Positions 24,801 through 32,263 are shown, counted from the first letter of the stretch. The stretch is DNA of 32,720 nt from JASJBU01 sp965372385 (GCA_965372385.1 CBDVCD010000009.1:1-32720); one strand, 5' to 3'. The notes: a model not told the origin generated them from the letters alone. Made by a program: numbers and translations.

Positions 24801-25504
24801 ATGATGAGCAACGCCTGCAGGGGGAGAAGGAGACCCTCGGGCTCTACCTCACCGGTCATCCCATCGACCGTTACGAGGCGGAACTGCGGCAGATCGCTAG
24901 CAGCCGGATTGCCGATCTATCGCTGGATTCAGGGCCGGGTAATGGTCAGCACCCCAAGGGCACTTCCTACGGGGCGCAGCGACGGCGTGGCGTGCCGGTA
25001 GTGGTGGCGGGATTGGTGGTGAGCGCCAGCCATCGCCAGACCCAGCGCGGCCGCATGGGCACCATCGTGTTGGATGACCGTAGCGGCCGCATCGAGGCGA
25101 CCCTGTTCAGTGAGACCTACGAGGCGCACCGGGATCTGCTGGCGGCGGATAAGATTCTGGTGGTTTCCGGTAGCCTCAATTATGACGAATTCCGCGGTGG
25201 CTTGAGCATCCGCGTTGACAATATCCTCACCTTTGAACAGGCGAGAGGACATTATGCCGGACAGTTAGGCTTGCATGTGATACTCAACGGTAGTAATGCC
25301 TGTGGTTTTCGTCAGGAGTTGCAGCAGATCCTTTCTCCGTTCAAGGGTGGGACTACCGGTATCAAACTGCACTATCAGACCCCAGAGGCGGAAGGCGACA
25401 TGATGTTCGGGCAGGAGTGGATGGTAAACCCCACGGATGAACTGTTACGTCGTCTGGGCCGGTTGTTGGGGAGTGAGAATGTCAGGGTGCTGTATGGTAG
25501 GTGA
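21863..25504 (+). CDS. dnaE: DNA polymerase III alpha subunit
   Basis: DnaE, 1213 aa, is the catalytic subunit of the replicative polymerase. The PHP domain starts at FVHLRVHSEYSLVDG (5-19). The polymerase active site is PDFDVDFCMD near residue 401, preceded by the PVGPGRGSGAGSLVAY loop. The fingers and tau-binding regions follow, then the helix-hairpin-helix near AGYGFNKSHSAAYALVSY, and the OB fold with TIVLDDRSGRIEATLFSE. The protein is about 50 residues longer than E. coli DnaE. The extra length is in low-complexity segments at about 857-872, 950-975 and 1020-1042, rich in Gly, Ser and Ala. No Shine-Dalgarno site is obvious before the ATG. The stop lies three bases from the convergent OmpA-like lipoprotein gene; the commonly seen downstream accA is absent. 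Confidence 0.97.
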   Translation: MNPSFVHLRVHSEYSLVDGIVRIKPLVARAVEMGMPAVAVTDQSNLFALVKFYQAARAAGVKPIAGVDVWLRNPEDVNNPFRLVLLVQNDIGYKNLTLLVSRSYREGQHLGRPMLEWEWLTDNVDGLIALSGGRQGDIGRALLAGNQTEAERLLAGWLALFGDRFYLELNRTGRPEEEACLHASVELAAARQVPVVATNDVRFISPEDFEAHEVRGCIHEGRTLDDPRRPRNYSEQQYLRTPEEMRELFADIPEALENSVEIARRCSIELTLGKNYLPDFPIPEGMTIEEFFAAESRKGLEWRLEQILDRNSPAFAEQRKVYDERLRIELDVINSMGFPGYFLIVADFIQWAKDNDIPVGPGRGSGAGSLVAYALKITDLDPIDLELLFERFLNPERVSMPDFDVDFCMDKRDLVIDYVARTYGRDSVSQIITYGTMAAKAVVRDVGRVLGHPYGFTDRVAKMVPFEIGMTLKKALEESEDLKRAYDTNEEVRDLIEMAKKLEGCARNAGKHAGGVVISPGLLTDFSPLYCEEGGGNLVTQFDKDDVEKVGLVKFDFLGLRTLTIIDWALKTVNAGRAKNGLEPVDINAIPMDDEAAFKLLKGCETTAVFQLESRGMKELIKKLQPDSFDDITALVALYRPGPLQSGMVDNFINRKHGREAISYPDVHYQHESLKPILEPTYGVILYQEQVMQIAQVMAGYSLGGADMLRRAMGKKKPEEMAKQRAVFKEGAVNNNIDPELAMKIFDLVEKFAGYGFNKSHSAAYALVSYQTMWLKSHYPAAFMAAVCSADMDNTDKVVPLIEECRRMGLKVEAPQVNLSQYKFTIADEKTVIYGLGAIKGVGEAAIEAMVAEREANNDVQGGTSVAGAGRAGATPFADLFEFCRRIDMKKVNRRVLESLIRAGALDGLGANRASLMLQLPLALKMAEQYHEMQAVGQNDLFGMSDPQPVESSQSILRSANGASLHHSSQVVPDDVEDWDDEQRLQGEKETLGLYLTGHPIDRYEAELRQIASSRIADLSLDSGPGNGQHPKGTSYGAQRRRGVPVVVAGLVVSASHRQTQRGRMGTIVLDDRSGRIEATLFSETYEAHRDLLAADKILVVSGSLNYDEFRGGLSIRVDNILTFEQARGHYAGQLGLHVILNGSNACGFRQELQQILSPFKGGTTGIKLHYQTPEAEGDMMFGQEWMVNPTDELLRRLGRLLGSENVRVLYGR

Positions 25505-25507
25505 GGG

Positions 25508-26287
25508 CTACTGGCCCAGTCTGGGTATCTCGTCGGAAAGTATGTCCAGGTTTGGCAGCATGACGATCTCTATACGCCGGTTGAGCTGACGGCCTTCAGG
25601 TGTGGCATTGTCCGCTCTTGGTTGGTGCTCGCCAAAACCCGCGGCTGAAAGATTACTTGGGTCCACATCTGCATCTATCAGGAGGTGGACCACGGCTAGG
25701 GAGCGCGCAGTAGAGAGTTTCCAATTACTCGGATAAAGGGCGCTGTTGATAGGCCTGTCGTCGGTATGCCCTTCAACCTGAAACCGCCGGTCCTGGAACT
25801 GTACGAGTATACTGGCCACTTGGGTCAAAGCTTGTTTCCCCTCTTCATTCAGCTTGGCATGGCCACTGTCGAATAAAATATTATTGGGTAGTTCGATCAC
25901 AATGCGGCCGTTTTTGATGTTTACACTCAATTGTCCGGCATCGATCATGCCTTGCAGTCGCTCTACGAATTCGGCATAGATCTCGTTGCGTCGCTGAGTC
26001 TCGAACTCTACCTCCCTCAGCAGTTCAAGCTGCAGATTGGATTGCTGCAAAGCTCGCTGCAGATCCTGACGTTTGATCTGCAGGTCGATCAGCTCCTTGC
26101 CGGCGCTATCAAGTTGGAGTCGCAGTAGAGCGAGTTCCTGACGTTTCTTGTCTATTTCGCTTTGCGCGCTGACCAGAGACAGCCGCGTGTCAGATAACTC
26201 CTGTAGGGTTGCATCATGTTTTCCAGAGGAGACACATCCGGTAATGATGAAAACAATGCATAAAATGAACAGTTTTTGCATGCGCAT
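25508..26287 (-). CDS. OmpA-family lipoprotein with a coiled coil
   Basis: A 259-aa outer-membrane lipoprotein, starting from ATG 26287 (MRMQKLFILCIVFIITGC). The lipobox ITGC ends a short signal peptide, and Cys18 would be lipidated; an upstream TTG frame to 26356 is open but would bury the signal. Residues about 25-110 are a coiled coil rich in Leu, Gln and Glu. The C-terminal domain from about 130 is the OmpA/MotB peptidoglycan-binding fold: NILFDSGHAKLNEEGKQAL, VEGHTDDRPI, NWKLSTARSLAV, LSAAGFGEHQP and NRRIEIVML. It probably tethers the outer membrane to the cell wall. The ATG at 26281 is equally possible. The gene converges on dnaE. Confidence 0.9.
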   Translation of the reverse strand: MRMQKLFILCIVFIITGCVSSGKHDATLQELSDTRLSLVSAQSEIDKKRQELALLRLQLDSAGKELIDLQIKRQDLQRALQQSNLQLELLREVEFETQRRNEIYAEFVERLQGMIDAGQLSVNIKNGRIVIELPNNILFDSGHAKLNEEGKQALTQVASILVQFQDRRFQVEGHTDDRPINSALYPSNWKLSTARSLAVVHLLIDADVDPSNLSAAGFGEHQPRADNATPEGRQLNRRIEIVMLPNLDILSDEIPRLGQ

Positions 26288-26519
26288 ATGATGATTTGAT
26301 TGGCTGATCGAAACGCTGATTTGAGTAGCATCCATGAGAAATAGGGAATCTGTCAAGCAGCAGTGTTGCTTTACTGTATAGAGTCTAAAGTCTGAATGGT
26401 AAAGGAGGCAGAGGAGTATCTTTTGATCTGCATTGAACTTCGTATTAAATGGGCCTGAGCCCTATACAAAATGACACTTCAGGATTAAGCTTCAATTGGA
26501 TAGTCAAGAGGATAGTTAG

Positions 26520-27212
26520 ATGCCAAGAAAGCCAAGATTCTTTCTTCCGGGTGTTACAACGCATATTGTTCAGCGAGGTCACAGTCAAAGCCCGGTATTT
26601 TTTGAAGATAGCGATTACACTGCTTATCTTGTCTGGTTGGCGGAAGCGGCGGAGCGCTACAATTGTGCCATCCATGCGTATGTGCTGATGACCAATCACA
26701 TTCACCTGCTTGTCACACCACAAGACAAGCAAGGCGTCAGTCGAATGATGCAATATATTGGGCGATACTATGTGCCCTATATCAACTACACATATGGTAG
26801 CAGTGGGACGATCTGGGAGGGTCGATATAAAGCCTCACTCATTGATGATGAATATCTGTTAACTTGTATGCGATATATCGAACTCAACCCAGTCAGGACG
26901 GGCATGACAAAATCAGCCGCTTTTTACCGATGGAGTAGTTATCGGGCAAACGCGCAAGGTAAGTCCAATGATTTGATTACACCACACCGCCTGTACTTAA
27001 GGCTGGGTAGAAGCAAGAAAAGCCGCGCTGATGCGTACAAGAATATATGCAAAACGCCAATAGATCCGGAAGAGCTAAATGATATTCGTGAAGCATGGCA
27101 CTCGGGAACGCCCCTTGGTAATGAGGACTTCAAACAAACAATAGAAAATACGTTAAAGTGCAAAGTGGGACAGGCCAGACGCGGACGCCCAAGAAAGGCC
27201 ATTACCCCTTGA
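26520..27212 (+). CDS. REP-associated tyrosine transposase (RAYT, Y1/HUH family)
   Basis: A 230-aa single-domain HUH transposase of the IS200-like Y1 superfamily, RAYT type. The HUH metal site is NHIHLLVTP with His60 and His62. The core motifs VQRGHSQSPVFFEDSDYTAYL, GTIWEGRYKASLI and EYLLTCMRYIELNPVRTGM are characteristic; the catalytic Tyr is expected in the last of these (Tyr111 or Tyr118, not settled by eye). A C-terminal extension ends in the basic RRGRPRKA. RAYTs bind REP hairpins and are thought to have spread them. Here no flanking ends typical of an insertion sequence are seen, in line with a domesticated, single-copy gene. The DNA looks more AT-rich than its neighbours, suggesting acquisition. 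The ATG follows AGAGGAT at short spacing. Confidence 0.9.
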   Translation: MPRKPRFFLPGVTTHIVQRGHSQSPVFFEDSDYTAYLVWLAEAAERYNCAIHAYVLMTNHIHLLVTPQDKQGVSRMMQYIGRYYVPYINYTYGSSGTIWEGRYKASLIDDEYLLTCMRYIELNPVRTGMTKSAAFYRWSSYRANAQGKSNDLITPHRLYLRLGRSKKSRADAYKNICKTPIDPEELNDIREAWHSGTPLGNEDFKQTIENTLKCKVGQARRGRPRKAITP

Positions 27213-27229
27213 TGGGTTCTCTTAAGGGG
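27205..27229. repeat. Hairpin across the RAYT stop codon
   Basis: CCCCTTGA (27205-27212) pairs with TTAAGGGG (27222-27229) through eight pairs, one a G-T wobble, around a nine-base loop. The RAYT stop codon is part of the stem. A T-rich run follows only after about 18 bases, so termination here is doubtful. Confidence 0.4.
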
Positions 27230-27313
27230 CGTGAGACTGGATAATTTATTTTTTCCGCGGCCCTAATACCCCTTATCGTGGTCACTTAGCTCTCCATGGT
27301 GGAGATCGATACT

Positions 27314-27391
27314 TTATACGAGCGCGCTACTAACAATAATTAGCATGATCAATAGGATCAGAATCGACAAGATTTTAAGGGAAGTATTCAT
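27314..27391 (-). CDS. Small hydrophobic membrane peptide (25 aa)
   Basis: The minus strand carries an ideal AAGGAGG (27404-27398) six bases before an ATG at 27391, opening a 25-codon frame that stops at TAA (27316-27314). The peptide starts MNTSLKILSILILL and continues as an almost uninterrupted run of Ile, Leu, Met and Val to the C terminus, which makes it a single membrane span with one Lys on the N side. No homologue is recognised. It lies alone in the 306-base gap between the RAYT and spermidine-synthase-like genes, which otherwise holds only short hairpins. Length is the only argument against it. Confidence 0.55.
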   Translation of the reverse strand: MNTSLKILSILILLIMLIIVSSALV

Positions 27392-27460
27392 ATTGGCCCT
27401 CCTTAAGAGTTATTTGATGCCTCTATAGGATAGAGCGAACCTATTGCATAAATATTTCCG

Positions 27461-27495
27461 AACAGACAAAAATTATTTCAGTCTGTTTCTTTTTT
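27461..27495 (+). terminator. Candidate intrinsic terminator downstream of the RAYT gene
   Basis: AACAGAC (27461-27467) and GTCTGTT (27481-27487) form a seven-pair stem around a 13-base AT-rich loop, followed on the plus strand by TCTTTTTT. This would stop rightward transcription from the RAYT gene before it enters the convergent gene. The stem is fairly weak, so the call is moderate. Confidence 0.5.
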
Positions 27496-27518
27496 CATGG
27501 TGTTTGAGAAATTGGTGG

Positions 27519-29951
27519 TCAGAGGGAGGTCTTGAGTGAAGGATAGATAACTGCCGCTGTGAGATAACTTGCGATCGCAATCAGTATCACCCAGGTGAAG
27601 CCGAAATGAATCGCCAGCAGGCTGGCCAGGATGGCGCTTATGAGAGATGCGCAGCCATTCACTCCCCAGGCCCAGGGAACCAGGTACGGACTCTGCTGCG
27701 CAAGCTTGGACAATCCCAAAGGGAAGGGCATGCCCATGACGAAGGCCAGGGGTGCAATCAATAGCAGGGTGGTAATTGCTTTAAAGAGGGTTGTCAGTCC
27801 CGCCAGCCAGGCAAACACCATGGGCAGCAACCAGAGATAACCAGCCGCTATCCCTGCCAGTACTCCGATGATCAGATAGATCGGTCTGCCATCTTGCCGG
27901 TTGGTAAGACTTTGGGCATAGAGGCTTCCGAGACCTGAAAAAATCAGGAAGCCACAAAGAGTGACGGCAATTGCATGGATGGGGTGTGCCAGGAACAGGA
28001 TGAACTTCTGCATGAAGGCAATTTCGATAAACAGAAAGCCGAATCCGATGGATAAAAAATAGACAAGCACTTGCCCTGTATTGCCTGACCCAGTCGTACT
28101 GCTTTGTCGCCTGATGAATCCCATGGGTAGCAGAATGAGCACCACGCTGGCGACAATGGCTTGCAACAGGGTCAGTACCAGGATCGGATAACCGAGTTCG
28201 AGCAGGGAAAAACCACCCTGACGATAGGTAGCAATGATCTCTGGTAGTGTCGACCATTTGAAATAGTGGAAAAAATAGGGTCGGTCGTCGGTGGCTGGTT
28301 GGATATCGAACTTATACTGCTCAAGAAAACGTTCGGTTTCAGCTCCAAGCAGGGCCAATGCACCTTGGTAGAAGTAGGGCTCAGGCAGTACATTGTATTG
28401 ATTGATCTGTTGTTCGGTGATGCCGGGGTAGTAGGCCAGATCAAACGAACGTGCCTCGCAGAATGTCTGCAAACGCTGAATCTCCTGAGCGCTGATCCGC
28501 CCATTTTTGATCACCAGCGTGCTGGTGTCCCAGCCACGGATCAGCATCAGCTGCAGGTCGGGCCGTTGCACATCGTTATGCCGTAATGCCTCGATACTGG
28601 TGGCAAAGAGCTTTAATCCATCTCTGGGTGGCAGTTTCACCCAACGGGTGATCGCCAGGAGGCCATTCGGATTCAGCTGTTGCAGATACTCGGCTATGGC
28701 TTCGCGGGTATAGAGATAACTTTCACTGAGGCCGTAGACACCGCCGGAGCTGGCGCTCGCACTGTCCAGCAGGGAGATCTGGATCATGTCGTAACGCTTG
28801 CTGCTGCTGGAGATGAATCCCCGCGCCTCTCCCTCATGTATCAGGGTCCTGTTCTGTAGCCATTGCCAGCCTGTATAGTCCGCATACTCATGTTGAAACA
28901 GCTCGATGATTTGTGGATTGAGTTCTACAGCCTCTATGCGAGCGATGTCGTGATAGGCCGCCTGCAGCAGACCACTGCCACCCCCCATGCCCAAGATCAG
29001 AACCTGGCTGGGTTTTATGAGATGGTAGGGGAGGGCCGATGTCTGATAGTCAAGGTATGCAAAGGGTTGCAGGTCGCCATCGAACCGATTCAAGGGACTG
29101 GGCGCATCACCATCGATGAAGATGCCTAATTGCGCAGGCGGTTCCTGAGCGTTGTTGAGGCTCAGTCCGGGCGCCAGCCTGAGGGGGACCTTTGGACTGT
29201 CGACCAGGGTGATCAGACCCAGGGGGCTGGAGCGCTCCTCCAGGACTGACGTCCCTGGAATCCGCAGGGTTTGGCTGAGTGACTTGTATTCCGACAGTTG
29301 CAGCTTCAGCCAGTGGTTCGGCAATAGCAGGGTGACAAGGATCAACGAAGACAAAGCGACGATAACCCGCCAGTCGCGTGTTTTTTGTCCCTCCAGTGTA
29401 GCTAGAGCGGCGGCAATAAACCCTATGGATGAGACCAGCTTCAGTGTGCCTGTTGGTGCCAGATAATAGAGGGCAAGGATGATTCCCACTGAGCCAAGTC
29501 CTGCGCCCAGCAGGTCAAAGGCGTAGATGCGGGGAATCTGTTGGCCAAACCGGGCAAAGGTCAGACAGATGGCGTTGGCGGCGAAAAAGAAAGGGATAAA
29601 CAGCAGCAGATAACTCAACAATAGTAACCGCCACTGATTAGGCTCCCAGAACATCTCCAGGGTATTGAACGGAAGTTGTTGGGCCTGCAGGAAACAGACG
29701 ATCGAACTGATGCCGAACAGAACCGCGTTGGCGACAAAGGCGACCCTGAAGTGGGGTTTCAATCTATGCCCTATGAGGGTCAGGAAGGTCCCGCTTACTC
29801 CATAGCCCAGCAGCGCCAGGCTGATCACCATGTAGGCAAAGTGGTGCCACTGAATGATGGAGAAGAGCCGCATCAGCAGCACTTCATAGGCTAATGCCGC
29901 CGCTGAAATCAGCAGCACGGAATAGACCGGCGGTGCAGCGTCGTTGCGCAA
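27519..29951 (-). CDS. Membrane-bound spermidine-synthase-like protein
   Basis: An 810-aa protein with three parts: an N-terminal membrane bundle (about 8-215, seven or so helices), a soluble Rossmann domain of the spermidine/spermine synthase type (about 230-590), and a C-terminal membrane bundle (about 600-805). The nucleotide-binding loop LILGMGGGSGLLQA lies near 317-330 and is followed by IEAVELNPQIIELF. Such fused proteins are widespread and usually annotated as spermidine synthase or SAM-dependent methyltransferase, yet substrate data are scarce; here the loop differs from the GGGDG of true spermidine synthases. The start is TTG at 29951 with GGGAG nine bases upstream. The gene is last in a leftward run after the YbaK-like and Pcm genes, separated from Pcm by a palindromic repeat. 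Confidence 0.85.
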   Translation of the reverse strand: MRNDAAPPVYSVLLISAAALAYEVLLMRLFSIIQWHHFAYMVISLALLGYGVSGTFLTLIGHRLKPHFRVAFVANAVLFGISSIVCFLQAQQLPFNTLEMFWEPNQWRLLLLSYLLLFIPFFFAANAICLTFARFGQQIPRIYAFDLLGAGLGSVGIILALYYLAPTGTLKLVSSIGFIAAALATLEGQKTRDWRVIVALSSLILVTLLLPNHWLKLQLSEYKSLSQTLRIPGTSVLEERSSPLGLITLVDSPKVPLRLAPGLSLNNAQEPPAQLGIFIDGDAPSPLNRFDGDLQPFAYLDYQTSALPYHLIKPSQVLILGMGGGSGLLQAAYHDIARIEAVELNPQIIELFQHEYADYTGWQWLQNRTLIHEGEARGFISSSSKRYDMIQISLLDSASASSGGVYGLSESYLYTREAIAEYLQQLNPNGLLAITRWVKLPPRDGLKLFATSIEALRHNDVQRPDLQLMLIRGWDTSTLVIKNGRISAQEIQRLQTFCEARSFDLAYYPGITEQQINQYNVLPEPYFYQGALALLGAETERFLEQYKFDIQPATDDRPYFFHYFKWSTLPEIIATYRQGGFSLLELGYPILVLTLLQAIVASVVLILLPMGFIRRQSSTTGSGNTGQVLVYFLSIGFGFLFIEIAFMQKFILFLAHPIHAIAVTLCGFLIFSGLGSLYAQSLTNRQDGRPIYLIIGVLAGIAAGYLWLLPMVFAWLAGLTTLFKAITTLLLIAPLAFVMGMPFPLGLSKLAQQSPYLVPWAWGVNGCASLISAILASLLAIHFGFTWVILIAIASYLTAAVIYPSLKTSL

Positions 29952-29985
29952 GACTCAAGGCTCCCGGTTACGCAAGATCAGGTTA

Positions 29986-30016
29986 GTACTCCGTCAAGGT
30001 TGTATTGATGGAGTAC
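29986..30016 (-). repeat. 31-bp palindromic repeat (family A), copy 3
   Basis: This is a complete copy in reverse orientation to the one at 7911: GTACTCCGTCAA and TTGATGGAGTAC pair around a short loop. It lies five bases after the Pcm stop codon, between it and the spermidine-synthase-like gene. In that position it could stabilise the upstream mRNA end. Confidence 0.85.
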
Positions 30017-30021
30017 GAGGT

Positions 30022-30759
30022 TCAATGCTCCCCCGTGAGCGGGACAAATCGGACCGGCAGGATTTGGTGGGTAGTGACCTTACCTGCCGCGGTCTTTTCG
30101 ATCAGCATCAGCTGCTGCACCTGAAAACGTCCGCCTACCGGTATCACCATGCGGCCACCTGGTTTCAGTTGCTTGAGCAGGGGGGCGGGTATATGGCTTG
30201 CCGCTGCTGTCACCACGATAGCATCGAATGGCGCCTGCTTTTCCCAGCCATAATAGCCGTCGCCTATCCGGCTGGTGACATTGGGGTAACCCAGGTGTTG
30301 CAGCCGTTGCTTGGCCTGTTGGCCCAACTCTTCGATGATCTCAAGGGTAAAGACCTCGCCGGTCAGCTCGGCAAGGATTGCGGCCTGATAGCCCGAGCCG
30401 GTGCCGATTTCCAAGACCCGATGGGTGGGTTTCGGTCGCAGCAGGTCGGTCATCAGGGCGACGATATAGGGTTGAGATATGGTCTGGCCATGACCAATGG
30501 GCAAGGGACGGTTCTCATAGGCGTAGGGTTTCTCCTCAACGGGTACGAATTCATGCCGGGGGACCTGGCGCATGGCTTGCATTACCCTTGGGTCCAATTC
30601 CTCCTTGTCGATATAGAGGGAGGTGTCGCGGACATCCGCTTCGATCTCCCGGACCAGCTCCTGGCGGAGAACGGAAAACCCCTCTGCTGCTGACTGACCC
30701 CAGCCAGTCAAACAGCAAAGCGCAAGGATTGAAGCCATTGCTCTTCGATTTTGTCCCAT
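30022..30759 (-). CDS. pcm: Protein-L-isoaspartate O-methyltransferase with signal peptide
   Basis: A 245-aa Pcm that methylates L-isoaspartyl residues in damaged proteins using SAM and so starts their repair. Motif I is VLEIGTGSGYQAAILAEL; other landmarks are LPIGHGQTISQPYIVALMTDLL, DAIVVTAAASHIPAPLL and LKPGGRMVIPVG. Unlike the cytosolic enzyme beside surE, this one opens with a basic N terminus and a hydrophobic segment ending near GQSAAEG, a likely Sec signal peptide, which would place it in the periplasm. SAM supply there is unexplained. The start could be Met1 or Met8. The gene begins 28 bases after the YbaK-like gene. Confidence 0.92.
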   Translation of the reverse strand: MGQNRRAMASILALCCLTGWGQSAAEGFSVLRQELVREIEADVRDTSLYIDKEELDPRVMQAMRQVPRHEFVPVEEKPYAYENRPLPIGHGQTISQPYIVALMTDLLRPKPTHRVLEIGTGSGYQAAILAELTGEVFTLEIIEELGQQAKQRLQHLGYPNVTSRIGDGYYGWEKQAPFDAIVVTAAASHIPAPLLKQLKPGGRMVIPVGGRFQVQQLMLIEKTAAGKVTTHQILPVRFVPLTGEH

Positions 30760-30787
30760 GACATGTCTCTGTCGTTAGGTTCAGGTT

Positions 30788-31267
30788 TTAGATCTGGTGG
30801 CTGAATTCGCCACGTTCAGCCCCGGCCATCAGTTCATGGAACTGCTTGCCCGTTATCTGGACCAGGTGTTCGTGATCACCGGCTTCAAAGAAGATCTGTT
30901 CCAGTTTGCCAAGGCTGGCCTCGGGGTCCCACAGGGTCTTGATCCCATAGACATGGCCCAAGGGTGGCACCGCGCCCACCTCACAGTCCGGGAAGCATTC
31001 AGCCAGCTCGTTTTCCGCAGCCAGCTCGACCTCCTGCTTTAATATTTTCCTCAGGGATTCCAGCTCGATGTGATAGTCAGAGGGAACTACCACCAGGCGA
31101 TAGCCGTCGTTTTCGATGGACACCAGGATTCCCTTGGCCAGTGCATCCCCCGGGACATGGGCCTGTTCGGCTGACTCCATACTGGAACCGGTATGAGGGT
31201 GGGTGATCAGACGATATTTTATTTCGTGCTGCTTCAGATAGATCTGTAACTTTTTCGCGATGGACAT
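30788..31267 (-). CDS. YbaK/EbsC-family aminoacyl-tRNA deacylase
   Basis: A 159-aa protein of the YbaK/ProXp/EbsC superfamily, whose members hydrolyse mischarged aminoacyl-tRNAs in trans. Recognisable segments are YRLITHPHTGSSMESAEQAH, AKGILVSIENDGYRLVVVPS with the usual Lys, ELAECFPDCEVGAVPPLGHVYG, and FEAGDHEHLVQITGKQF. The exact tRNA specificity is not readable. I start at ATG 31267 (MSIAKKLQIYLK), because AGGAGG lies five bases upstream; the frame continues to 31324 but without a better site. It is probably first in a leftward operon with pcm, and divergent from the phosphoribosyltransferase gene. Confidence 0.9.
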   Translation of the reverse strand: MSIAKKLQIYLKQHEIKYRLITHPHTGSSMESAEQAHVPGDALAKGILVSIENDGYRLVVVPSDYHIELESLRKILKQEVELAAENELAECFPDCEVGAVPPLGHVYGIKTLWDPEASLGKLEQIFFEAGDHEHLVQITGKQFHELMAGAERGEFSHQI

Positions 31268-31444
31268 TCTAACCTCCTGGCCCTGGCTGCGAATTTTCCC
31301 TTCTATATAATAGATTAGTCCCATTCGGCTAAATCGTCACATCCATCTCCATCAGTTGTTGACAAGGGATCGATGAGTGATGCCTGGGAAGGGTAAATGT
31401 GCAGGCTAAAAGCAGAATAATCGTTGGGTTGCTGGAGTTATAAA

Positions 31445-32086
31445 ATGCAGTCTCTATCTACCGGTCAGAGGGGTGAGTCAACTGGCGGCATTCCCTGTGA
31501 ACTTGTCAACTGGGAGCAGTTTTACCAGCTGGCACGCAGGCTTGCCCGGCTGGTGCGAGAGGATGGATTCAAGCCGGAGATTATCGTGGCGATCAGTCGG
31601 GGCGGGCTCATGCCGGCGCGAATCCTCTCAGATCATCTGAATTTGTTTGATCTGGCCACGCTCAAGGTCGAACATTACCATGCCCTATACAAGCAGAAGG
31701 TCGCCAAGATTCGTTACCCATTGACCGCGGAGATTGCTGGCAGGCGTGTGTTGCTGGTCGATGATGTCAGTGATACGGGTGACAGTTTGCAAGTCACGAC
31801 TGCACATCTGCTGGAGCGGGGCGAGCCAGCGGATCTCAGGACCGCGGTCCTGCACCATAAGCGTGTTTCCAGCTTTGTGCCCGACTATTTTGCCGAAGAG
31901 TTGACCGAATGGCGCTGGCTGATCTATCCCTGGGCGGTCATGGAGGATCTCAGCAGCTTTCTGGCGAAAATGGAGCCACGCCCGGTGTCAAGTGAGGCCT
32001 TCGCACAATACTTGCGGCAACAGCACGGCCTGGTGGTGCCGGAGCAGATTCTGCGGGATGTGCTGTCGATAATGGATGAAGTTTAA
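31445..32086 (+). CDS. Purine phosphoribosyltransferase-family protein
   Basis: A 213-aa type I phosphoribosyltransferase. The PRPP-binding signature VLLVDDVSDTGDSL lies near 109-122, and VAISRGGLMPARIL, the PPi loop region, near 49-62. The N-terminal lead and the YPWAVMED segment, which resembles the hood region contacting the base, suggest xanthine or hypoxanthine/guanine salvage rather than pyrimidine or orotate; specificity is inference. I choose ATG 31445 (MQSLSTGQRGES), with GGAG seven bases upstream, over TTG 31424. It is apparently a single gene, cytosolic, followed by a large palindrome. Confidence 0.88.
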   Translation: MQSLSTGQRGESTGGIPCELVNWEQFYQLARRLARLVREDGFKPEIIVAISRGGLMPARILSDHLNLFDLATLKVEHYHALYKQKVAKIRYPLTAEIAGRRVLLVDDVSDTGDSLQVTTAHLLERGEPADLRTAVLHHKRVSSFVPDYFAEELTEWRWLIYPWAVMEDLSSFLAKMEPRPVSSEAFAQYLRQQHGLVVPEQILRDVLSIMDEV

Positions 32087-32119
32087 GGGGTGTTAACGAT
32101 TTCCTTAGTACTAAACAGT

Positions 32120-32230
32120 TCATAGGATAGCCGACATGCACCTCCGTGGGATGCCGTGAATACTTCCCTGTAGGCTTGACGGTAGCATCCCTGCTACCGA
32201 CATCCACGGAGATGCATGTCGGCTATCCCA
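32120..32230. repeat. Large nested palindrome (repeat family B), full copy
   Basis: GGATAGCCGACATGCA... at 32125-32149 pairs with ...TGCATGTCGGCTATCC at 32204-32228, matching 24 of 25 positions. Between them a second hairpin, GGTAGC/GCTACC, lies at 32181-32198. The left part, 32120-32173, recurs inverted at 913-966. The element fills most of the gap between the phosphoribosyltransferase and the convergent DUF2784 gene. No T tract is present. Confidence 0.85.
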
Positions 32231-32263
32231 CGTTCGCGTTAGTAGCGCTGAGATTTGATGATA

